The notes under the pieces: model-generated
The model's database searches: none
What the model was told of the DNA's origin: nothing
The model's input: the letters and a program-made list of their open reading frames with translations, nothing else
Assembly (NCBI GenBank): GCA_020697375.1
Contig: JAJFBJ010000131.1
Span: 1-7,944, forward strand
Direction: 5' to 3'
Origin: Nitrospira sp.
GTDB taxonomy: Bacteria; Nitrospirota; Nitrospiria; Nitrospirales; Nitrospiraceae
Length of the DNA stretch: 7,944 nucleotides
Program-made: the position numbers and the translations under genes
In this document: positions 1 through 4,778 of the stretch, in pieces
Position numbering within the stretch: position 1 is the first letter of the stretch
Layout of the letters: every line of letters begins with the position of its first letter

Positions 1-33
1 ATCAGAAAACGTAGTTTTTTGAACGCGGGTCGG
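1..33 (+). repeat. Left terminal inverted repeat of the IS21 element (partial)
   Basis: These bases match the reverse complement of 3236-3268 at 28 of 33 positions, including an unbroken GAAAACG block and an unbroken TGAACGC block. The outermost 11 bases expected from the other end are outside the window. The repeat contains a near-palindrome (GAAAAC, three bases, GTTTTT) that may matter for transposase binding. The stop codon of the last gene of the element (4-2, minus strand) lies inside this repeat. Confidence 0.85.
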
Positions 34-355
34 CAGACGCTACTCGTCGCAGCTTGAGCCGAAGGTAATCGAGGTAGCCGTCGGGAAGGGGCTGGCGCTG
101 GAGTTCTGAGATCACCGGTTGGAAATAGGCGAGCGAACGAATTGGCGGAAGCGGCGGGGTGTCGGCAGGTCTAACAAGACGCCGCAGCGACGCCAGCAGC
201 AGAGCCGATTCTACGAGCGGCAGGGGGACGTGCTGCTGATACCAGCGGCGCGCGAGGAACTGATCTTGCGGGCTCGACCGTAAAGGAGTGTCCGGCAGAT
301 CCGCATAGAGCACTAACACGGCGGCCACGTAAGCCGATTCGGCGGCCGGGGTCAC
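2..355 (-). CDS. Small helical accessory protein downstream of istB (117 aa)
   Basis: The GTG start overlaps the istB stop as GTGA, and a GGAGG ribosome binding site lies five bases upstream inside the end of istB, so translation is probably coupled to IstB. An upstream in-frame ATG at 499 exists, but the added residues are only a frame-shadow of istB. The protein is predicted mostly helical and soluble, with no signal peptide or membrane segment. The stretch [20 protein letters not shown] (residues 37-56) and a second helix around [16 protein letters not shown] (70-85) give the impression of a conserved two-part fold. The layout, with a helix containing a V-P-L turn followed by a later helix with Y-F-x-P-V-I, resembles C-terminal DnaD-like primosome domains. 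This is a resemblance by eye, not a demonstrated match. From memory, similar small proteins occur next to IS21 genes in other bacteria. Function is unknown; a role with IstB, itself a relative of helicase loaders, is inference. Confidence 0.7.
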   Translation of the reverse strand: MTPAAESAYVAAVLVLYADLPDTPLRSSPQDQFLARRWYQQHVPLPLVESALLLASLRRLVRPADTPPLPPIRSLAYFQPVISELQRQPLPDGYLDYLRLKLRRVASADPRSKNYVF

Positions 356-1137
356 TTCTTCCTCCGTCGGGCGGCGGTTTCCTGCTCGCTTTCTCGCACG
401 CGGTAGCTTTCGCCTTCGATGACTGTCACCTCGGCATGATGCAGCAGCCGATCCAGCAGGGTGACGATGCAGGTCGCGTTTGGAAAGACCTCGTTCCACT
501 CCTTGAAGGGTCTGTTCGTCGTGAGGACTACCGGTTTGCGCTCGTAGCGGCGGTTGACGACTTCATACAGCAGATCGGCGGCTTTGTCGTCGAAGGAAAG
601 ATAACCGACCTCGTCAATGCAAAGCAGTCCGACATTGGCATACTTGCGCAGCTTGTAGCGGCGGCCTTCGGGAGATTGGCGGTGCAGTTCCTCGAGCAGC
701 GCGCCGGCGGAGCGGAACAGCACCGAGTAGCCGGCCATCACGGCCGCATTACAGAGGTTCTGCGCGATCATCGTCTTGCCCAAGCCGTTGCGGCCGACCA
801 GGACCAGGTTGCGATTTTCGGGCAAAAAGTCCAGGGTGAGGGCGCGCTCGATGACGTCGCGTTCGATTTTCGTGGGCCAAGTCCACTCGAAATCGGCCAT
901 CGGTTTGAAGCGCTTGACGCCGGACAACCGCAGCCGGCGTTCCAGGCTGCGCCGTGAGCGTTCCGTGATTTCCTCGTGGGCCAGTTGCTCCAGGATCTGC
1001 CGCGGCGACCAGCGACTCTTGGCGGCGCGCGCCAGGAAGTCATCCAGACCGGCGGGCAGAGCGCGCAGGCCGATCTGCTGCAATTGCGCCGGAAGGCTAT
1101 TGCTCGGGGTCGTCGTTCTTGGCGCGGGCGAGCTCAT
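352..1137 (-). CDS. istB: IS21-family AAA+ ATP-binding transposition helper IstB (261 aa)
   Basis: IstB is the ATPase that helps IstA choose and remodel target DNA. It belongs to the DnaC/DnaI-like AAA+ group. Numbering from the chosen start, the sequence shows Walker A GRNGLGKT (115-122), Walker [10 protein letters not shown] (171-179), a sensor-1 segment LTTNRPF (205-211) and the arginine in LLDRLLHH near 230. The N-terminal region (about 15-80) is the usual IstB helical part with the motif [13 protein letters not shown]. The length matches the family. The ATG at 1137 was chosen over one at 1170 because TGGAG lies at the right distance before it. The gene overlaps the end of istA by 41 bases in another frame, typical for this pair. 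All key motifs are intact. The basic tail ends ARRRKK, and the stop codon overlaps the next gene's GTG start. Confidence 0.95.
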   Translation of the reverse strand: MSSPAPRTTTPSNSLPAQLQQIGLRALPAGLDDFLARAAKSRWSPRQILEQLAHEEITERSRRSLERRLRLSGVKRFKPMADFEWTWPTKIERDVIERALTLDFLPENRNLVLVGRNGLGKTMIAQNLCNAAVMAGYSVLFRSAGALLEELHRQSPEGRRYKLRKYANVGLLCIDEVGYLSFDDKAADLLYEVVNRRYERKPVVLTTNRPFKEWNEVFPNATCIVTLLDRLLHHAEVTVIEGESYRVRESEQETAARRRKK

Positions 1138-2578
1138 CGTAGATCTCCAGGCGATGTGGTCGAACGTCAATGGATTGCGCTTCCGGATGGCCGCTCAGGT
1201 CCAAGGCCGCGCGGCGCGATCGAGGCTGACGGCGCAGCAGGAACGCGACCGAGGCGGCGCGGGGAGTGTCGTGGGCCAGCGCTTCGACGATGGCGCGGCG
1301 CAAAGCCGCGGGGCCATACTCGTCCAGCAGTTTGAGCAGTTGCGCGGTCTGAGCGCCGGCCGATTCGCCGGCGGCAAAAGCCGCGTCGAGCAGGGCTTTG
1401 CTCTCGGGCACGGCGGCTTCCAGCCGGCCGCCTGGGGTGGCATGGTAGGCCTTGCGCTTGAGTTCGAGGACGGCTTCGCGATGGCGGGGATCGAGCACCT
1501 GCCGCTGTCGATCGTAGGTTCGAGGATGGGCGGCGATCTCGCGTGTGCCATCCAGCAGCCGGACCGCCACATCGGAAGCAACCAGGGTGAGCGGCCGGCC
1601 CACGGCGTCCGGCGGAATCGAATAGTCGTTGAGATCGAAGCGGATGAAGATCGACTTGCGGGAGCAGACGCTTTCGACGCGATCGGTATCAAAGCGATGC
1701 GCCGGCAGCGGGATCAGACGCGGCTGCTCGTCGGCGAAGACCTGGTGGACGGCGCGGCCGTCCTCTCCTGGCCAGCGCCGTTGGTGGGCAACCTGGTCGC
1801 GCCATAGCCAGGCTTGCCGGTTGCACTCGGCCAGGGTCGTGAAACTCCGGCCGGCCCAGAAGGAATCGCGCACGTAGCGGATGGCGCGCTCCACGCGGCC
1901 CTTCTGATTGCCCGCCCGAACCTGGCAGGGATGGGCGGAGAAATGATAATGGGCGGTCAGCTCAATGAGCCGCGGGTTGAACAGAATCTGGCTGCCGCGC
2001 CGTTCCAGCACCGCCGATTTCAGGTTGTCGTAGAGGACCACGCGTGGAGCGCCACCCCAAGCCTCAAACGCATGCACGTGCCCGCGCAGAAAATTCTCTG
2101 TGGTCTGGTCGAAGAAGAACTCCAGATAGAGGGCGCGTGAATAGGACAGCGTCATGACGAAGCAGGACAGTGCGCGGCGAGCGCGGCCCACCTGAACGTG
2201 GCCGAAGTGCGCCCAGTCGACTTGTCCCTGCTCACCTGGGAAGGTTTCCAGACGCAGAAACGGCTCACGGATCTGCGGCCGGAGGCGGGCGACGGCGCGC
2301 CGGAACTGGACCACGCTGCCGGTATAGCCGCGTTCGCGAGCCATTTGGTAGATGCGGGTCGCACGCAGGCTGGGGTGTTGGCTGAGGACTTCGCGGAGGA
2401 AGCCGAGATAGGGATCGAGTTTGGAAGGGCGCACCGACTGTGCAGCGACGCGTCCGGTTTCGATGGCATTGCGCACCGTGTCGGGATGAAGACCCAGTTG
2501 ACGGGCGATCGTGCCGATCTTCCAATGCTCGGCGTAAAAGTAGCGGCGGATCTGCGCGCGGGTTTCGGGGCTGATCAT
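1097..2578 (-). CDS. istA: IS21-family DDE transposase IstA (493 aa)
   Basis: IstA cuts and joins the ends of the element. An N-terminal helix-turn-helix is visible at about residues 17-40 ([19 protein letters not shown]), which would bind the terminal repeats. The RNase H-fold core follows with GQVDWAHFG (D121), [10 protein letters not shown] (D184) and [15 protein letters not shown] (E230), giving a complete DDE triad. The C-terminal part after about 300 contains the usual beta-rich region ([19 protein letters not shown]) and a helical tail that contacts IstB in characterised relatives. Length is normal for the family, with no frameshift or stop. The ATG start is preceded by GGTGAGG seven bases upstream. 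This ribosome binding site contains the TGA stop of the upstream zinc-ribbon gene, so the two genes are probably translationally coupled. The gene is co-transcribed with istB. Confidence 0.95.
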   Translation of the reverse strand: MISPETRAQIRRYFYAEHWKIGTIARQLGLHPDTVRNAIETGRVAAQSVRPSKLDPYLGFLREVLSQHPSLRATRIYQMARERGYTGSVVQFRRAVARLRPQIREPFLRLETFPGEQGQVDWAHFGHVQVGRARRALSCFVMTLSYSRALYLEFFFDQTTENFLRGHVHAFEAWGGAPRVVLYDNLKSAVLERRGSQILFNPRLIELTAHYHFSAHPCQVRAGNQKGRVERAIRYVRDSFWAGRSFTTLAECNRQAWLWRDQVAHQRRWPGEDGRAVHQVFADEQPRLIPLPAHRFDTDRVESVCSRKSIFIRFDLNDYSIPPDAVGRPLTLVASDVAVRLLDGTREIAAHPRTYDRQRQVLDPRHREAVLELKRKAYHATPGGRLEAAVPESKALLDAAFAAGESAGAQTAQLLKLLDEYGPAALRRAIVEALAHDTPRAASVAFLLRRQPRSRRAALDLSGHPEAQSIDVRPHRLEIYDELARAKNDDPEQ

Positions 2579-2587
2579 GCGCGGGCC

Positions 2588-3022
2588 TCACCTTCGGCGT
2601 GGAAGGGCCGGAAACGGATCGATGAAGCGTCCCGAACGGCCACAGACGCGGCAGCACAGGCGAATCGTCGGTCGGTGACGCAGTTGCGGCCGGCAGGGAG
2701 TAGTTGAGGCGAGTACAGGATCGGGTTCACATGAGGATGATGCCGAGCAAGCGATCGAAATGGAACCGTGATCCGTCACGCCCGCCTGCCGACAGCGTTC
2801 GCGGTAGTGCCGTTGACGGTCGCGATGATCGAGGCGTCCTTCCGGGCTTTGCTGATGGCGGCGATTGGCGGCGCGCCGCTGGCGCAGACGTGCCTGCTGC
2901 CGGCATGGGTTGCTGCAATAGCGCTGTCCTCGGTCGCATTCGGGGCAGAGGAAGAACAGGGCGCGGCATTCCGGAGCGAAGCAAAACCGCTCTCGCAGAA
3001 CCACTTCGTCGTGCGCCGCCAT
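2588..3022 (-). CDS. Zinc-ribbon-like accessory protein upstream of istA (144 aa)
   Basis: From the chosen ATG, cysteines lie at 14, 19, 26, 29, 36 and 40. They form C-x4-C, CPEC and YCSNPC pairs in a segment with the core FFLCPECDRGQRYCS. A very basic segment follows (about 41-78: ARLRQRRAANRRHQ and repeated R, H, Q). A further CRVCG pair lies near 124-128. This is what a nucleic-acid-binding zinc-ribbon protein looks like, though metal binding is inferred. From memory, proteins with the same CDRGQRYCS and ANRRHQ patterns are found beside IS21 transposases in other bacteria. Function is unknown. The frame stays open to a GTG at 3163, but the extra 47 residues cross a strong hairpin and look non-coding, so the inner ATG is preferred. 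That ATG lacks a clear ribosome binding site, so the start is uncertain. The stop lies nine bases before istA. Confidence 0.7.
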   Translation of the reverse strand: MAAHDEVVLRERFCFAPECRALFFLCPECDRGQRYCSNPCRQQARLRQRRAANRRHQQSPEGRLDHRDRQRHYRERCRQAGVTDHGSISIACSASSSCEPDPVLASTTPCRPQLRHRPTIRLCCRVCGRSGRFIDPFPALPRRR

Positions 3023-3109
3023 GCTGAGTGCGAGGCGGTGCTGGACAACGGGCCCGGCTTCGTGGCAGGTTGGACCTGTTCTGTGTGACCTGACGAAGGT
3101 TGCCGACCC

Positions 3110-3140
3110 GGAACCCCGTCGCTTCCGACGGCGGGGTTCC
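3110..3140 (-). other. Strong hairpin in the leader of the IS21 operon
   Basis: GGAACCCC (3110-3117) pairs with GGGGTTCC (3133-3140), and GTCG pairs with CGAC inside it, leaving a CTTC loop and a three-base bulge. It lies about 90 bases upstream of the preferred start of the zinc-ribbon gene and would be transcribed with the operon. No run of T follows on the minus strand, so it is not a standard terminator. Hairpins in the leaders of other insertion sequences can block translation from read-through transcripts. A similar role here is inference. Confidence 0.5.
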
Positions 3141-3184
3141 ATCCATCCCGCCTTCGGAGTCACCTTACACCGGATTGTGGTTGC

Positions 3185-3271
3185 GATGATCGGACGGATG
3201 ATTCGCGCCTGCGGCGCGGATGATGTCGCCGGCCTCCGACTAGCGTTCAGAAAACTGCGTTTTCAGATGAT
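3185..3271. repeat. Four GATGAT motifs near the IS21 end
   Basis: GATGAT occurs at 3185, 3197, 3219 and 3266 on the plus strand. The last copy lies in the terminal repeat as GATGATCGCC, and the third copy is the similar GATGATGTCGCC. IS21 elements carry several internal copies of transposase binding sites near their ends, so these may be IstA contacts. The motif is short and could recur by chance in this sequence. No promoter with convincing -35 and -10 boxes could be picked out in this stretch. Confidence 0.3.
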
Positions 3272-3279
3272 CGCCGACA
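3236..3279 (-). repeat. Right terminal inverted repeat of the IS21 element
   Basis: Read outward-in on the minus strand, this end begins TGTCGGCGATCATCTGAAAA, with the 5'-TG start typical of IS21 elements. Positions 3236-3268 match the left repeat at 28 of 33 bases. It contains the perfect inverted repeat GAAAAC-TGC-GTTTTC at 3250-3264. This end lies upstream of the IS genes, so it corresponds to the IS left end in transposon convention. Confidence 0.85.
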
Positions 3280-3292
3280 CGTTCCGATCTTC

Positions 3293-3928
3293 TTGGCAAC
3301 CCTAGCTGTGCGTCAGCAGAGTCAGACCATCCGTTTCAGGTCGGCCGCGCAGATGCTCGAGACTTTCGGCATGGCGAAGGGCGGTAAAGAGTATCGGCGG
3401 CTGATTGTGGCCTTCGAACGGATCTTCGGATCGACCATCTTCTTCGGCACCGAGTCCACCCGAAGACAGGCACGCGTCATCCAACGCTCTGGGTTCAATT
3501 TCCTCAGCGAGGCCAAAATCTGGTACAACCGTGACCCGGCCCAGGAAGTGCTTTCAGCCGGCATCGAAAACGTCATCGTCTTGAGCGACGAATTCTACAA
3601 AGAGGTAATTGCACATCCTATTCCCGCAGACATTGAGGCGGTAAAGGTGTTCGGTTCTGCGCCAGCGGTACTCGATCTGTTCATGTGGCTGACCTATCGC
3701 TGCTTCACAGCGAAATCGGAAGACCGGATTCCGCTATTCGGGGATTTCGGCCTCACGGCACAGCTGGGATCAGTCGAATACACCCGACCGGGGCGATTTC
3801 GCGCCATGCTTGAACAATGGCTGGGCCAAGTTCGTACCGTCTGGCTGGAATGTCCAGCGCAGATCTGCGCCGATGTCCAGTATCTGCGACTCAGTCCGGC
3901 GAAAGCGGTACTGCCGACCACGGCTTAG
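3293..3928 (+). CDS. repA: RepA-family plasmid replication initiator, 5' end cut by the IS21 element
   Basis: RepA initiators bind iterons at a plasmid origin and open it for replication. The sequence matches what I know of the plasmid RepA C-terminal family. It has VRQQSQTIRFRSAAQML then FGMAKGGKEYRRL (residues 6-37), VIVLSDEFYKEVIAHPIP (94-111), a helix around APAVLDLFMWLTYRCF (123-138), then PLFGDFGLTAQLG (147-159) and RFRAMLEQWL (168-177). The frame is open upstream of the TTG used here: codons for V-P-I-F run back to the IS boundary at 3280 and read like the usual sequence before LATLAVRQQ. The TTG has no ribosome binding site. The visible 211 residues are shorter than full members of the family, so perhaps 60-100 N-terminal residues are missing, split off by the insertion. 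The gene is probably inactive unless the IS supplies expression. Iteron-like repeats follow its stop immediately. Confidence 0.8.
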   Translation: MATLAVRQQSQTIRFRSAAQMLETFGMAKGGKEYRRLIVAFERIFGSTIFFGTESTRRQARVIQRSGFNFLSEAKIWYNRDPAQEVLSAGIENVIVLSDEFYKEVIAHPIPADIEAVKVFGSAPAVLDLFMWLTYRCFTAKSEDRIPLFGDFGLTAQLGSVEYTRPGRFRAMLEQWLGQVRTVWLECPAQICADVQYLRLSPAKAVLPTTA

Positions 3929-3933
3929 CACTG

Positions 3934-4319
3934 TCGGGACTTTACGTGCGCGGCAGCCAGTGATGCGCACGACGATGGCTCCTTTATGGTCGCCGGGCCC
4001 AGAGACATCTTAGGAATCACCGCCCTGGCGGCCAATGGCCCTCGTGTCGTGCTCCGCGAACGGACGGAATCTCTTCGCGACCCATCGACGTCTCTTTCTA
4101 AATCTTCAATGGGCGCAGTCTCGTAGGCCCGTAAAGCATTTGCACTCGGCGAGCTTCGTGGACACGCTTATCGCTCATAGCTCTTTGCTCCGACGGCACG
4201 GGACTTTACGTGCGTTGTTCAAAACTCCTGTGGAAAACGCAGAAATCCACGGGACCCTACGTGCTCTTGAATCGCCGCTTATCGGGATTGTGCGTGCGTT
4301 TCTCGGGATTATACGTGCG
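3934..4319 (+). repeat. Iteron-like 17-base repeats, probable replication origin
   Basis: Five direct copies of a 17-base motif close to TCGGGACTTTACGTGCG lie at 3934-3950, 4198-4214, 4249-4265, 4282-4298 and 4303-4319. The first two differ only at the first base. The others change inside the centre (ACCCTACGTGCT, ATTGTGCGTGCG, ATTATACGTGCG). Steps between the last four are 51, 33 and 21 bases. Direct repeats of this size beside a RepA gene are the hallmark of iteron-controlled plasmid origins. Here they lie downstream of the initiator rather than upstream. The 247 bases between copies one and two (3951-4197) hold no gene that can be supported. RepA binding is inference from position and form. 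Confidence 0.72.
4229..4237 (-). promoter_or_regulatory. DnaA-box-like site among the iterons
   Basis: TGTGGAAAA differs at one base from the reverse form of the DnaA consensus (TGTGGATAA). It sits between the second and third iteron, where plasmid origins often carry a DnaA box. A nine-base site with one mismatch is weak evidence on its own. Confidence 0.3.
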
Positions 4320-4433
4320 CGCTTCTTATATCCTGTAGTCCAGGTAGAGAACCTGTAGTAGGGCCCTCCGACCGTGTGAATTTGTGAAAGTGATCCGCTC
4401 GCCGCAGGCGGAGAAAGGCCCGGCTCATATTCG
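4320..4433. other. Spacer between iterons and structured region, no gene seen
   Basis: No supported coding region lies here. The stretch begins with a relatively AT-rich segment (CTTCTTATATCCTGTAG), which could be the easily melted part of the origin. It ends with a small possible stem around 4395-4413 (TCCGC and GCGGA arms). Neither is strong. Confidence 0.3.
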
Positions 4434-4565
4434 GTGCGGAGTACCCGGGGCGAACGCGGGACCGGCGACCGAGAACACTGCCGCCCGGCCCGAAGCTACC
4501 GGTGGGCAGCCCGTCCGGCTGACCGGACAGCCACAACAAGCGGAACTTCACGCCTAGAAAGGACC
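4434..4565 (+). ncRNA. Candidate structured RNA segment, possibly a group II intron 5' remnant
   Basis: The segment opens with GTGCGG, which fits the GUGYG 5' consensus of group II introns. It holds several short stems: CCCG/CGGG near 4444-4460, GCCC/GGGC flanking 4484-4507, and the perfect GTCCGG-CTGA-CCGGAC at 4513-4528. A small reading frame follows. Against this, no intron domain V hairpin and no reverse transcriptase are visible, and the distance to the reading frame is shorter than in full introns. It could instead be the leader of the downstream gene. Low confidence. Confidence 0.25.
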
Positions 4566-4778
4566 ATGAAAATTAAGGAGCGATTACCAAATACGGTAAG
4601 AGAGACGGCCGTATCTCATGGGGGTATCACTACAAGGCCGAAGGCCTGGCGGCCTGGCGAAGTTTCGGAACGTGCTCAGAACAAGCTAGATGCTAGAGTA
4701 GCGGGGAAAGGGAGCAAGTCGTCGTGGCGACAAAAAAGCGCAAGGCTCAGGAGCCGGAAGGAACCCTGGAACCGGTAG
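4566..4778 (+). CDS. Unidentified 70-codon reading frame overlapping the CheB-CheR gene start
   Basis: The frame starts ATGAAAATTAAG, with AAAGGA only two bases before it, which is too close for a good ribosome binding site. The product is basic and polar (TTRPKAWRPGEVSERAQNKL near residues 23-42), with no membrane segment or known catalytic motif. It overlaps the first 55 bases of the next gene in another frame. The middle reads like real protein, and in style it recalls the N-terminal tails that precede some group II intron reverse transcriptases. No reverse transcriptase domain follows, so if that is right it is a truncated remnant. I do not recognise it securely, and it may not be expressed. 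Confidence 0.28.
   Translation: MKIKERLPNTVRETAVSHGGITTRPKAWRPGEVSERAQNKLDARVAGKGSKSSWRQKSARLRSRKEPWNR

Larger units (their letters stand above)
1..3279 (-). mobile_element. IS21-family insertion sequence with two extra genes (left end cut by window edge)
   Basis: The block is bounded by inverted repeats that match at 28 of 33 positions (1-33 against the reverse complement of 3236-3268). It contains adjacent istA and istB genes, which define the IS21 family. The right end stops at 3279 with CA, the conserved terminal dinucleotide of this family. The right repeat extends 11 bases further out than the left one visible here, so the true left end should lie about 11 bases before the window and the whole element should be about 3.29 kb. 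That is longer than a usual 2-2.5 kb IS21 element, because a zinc-ribbon gene precedes istA and a small gene follows istB. All four genes are intact, so the element may be active. IS21 elements usually duplicate 4-8 bases of target. The right flank starts CGTTCCGA, but the left flank is not in view, so duplication cannot be tested. The right flank is a replication gene, which the element appears to interrupt. Confidence 0.9.

Noticed and set aside
356..499. Upstream extension of the small gene after istB to an ATG at 499
   Set aside because: The extra residues overlap istB in another frame and look like shadow sequence. The GTG at 355 has a good ribosome binding site and couples to the istB stop.
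776..1807. A 343-codon plus-strand frame opposite istA and istB
   Set aside because: It is a shadow of two well-supported genes, with a low-complexity arginine-rich product and no domain.
3023..3163. Longer start of the zinc-ribbon protein at GTG 3163 or ATG 3142
   Set aside because: The added residues span the leader hairpin, are low-complexity and basic, and precede the conserved cysteine core. Not excluded, but less likely.
4020..4031. CCGCC-CT-GGCGG as a repA terminator
   Set aside because: The stem is only five base pairs with a two-base loop and no following T run.
4288..4315. Possible promoter TTGTGC with TATACG 16 bases on
   Set aside because: The -35 box matches consensus at only three of six bases, and both boxes are part of the iterons themselves.
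4035..4358. A 107-codon plus-strand frame through the iteron region
   Set aside because: It runs through the direct repeats, has no ribosome binding site noticed and no recognisable product.
3929..4433. CRISPR array
   Set aside because: The repeats are 17 bases, unevenly spaced and diverged at the centre, which fits iterons and not CRISPR repeats.
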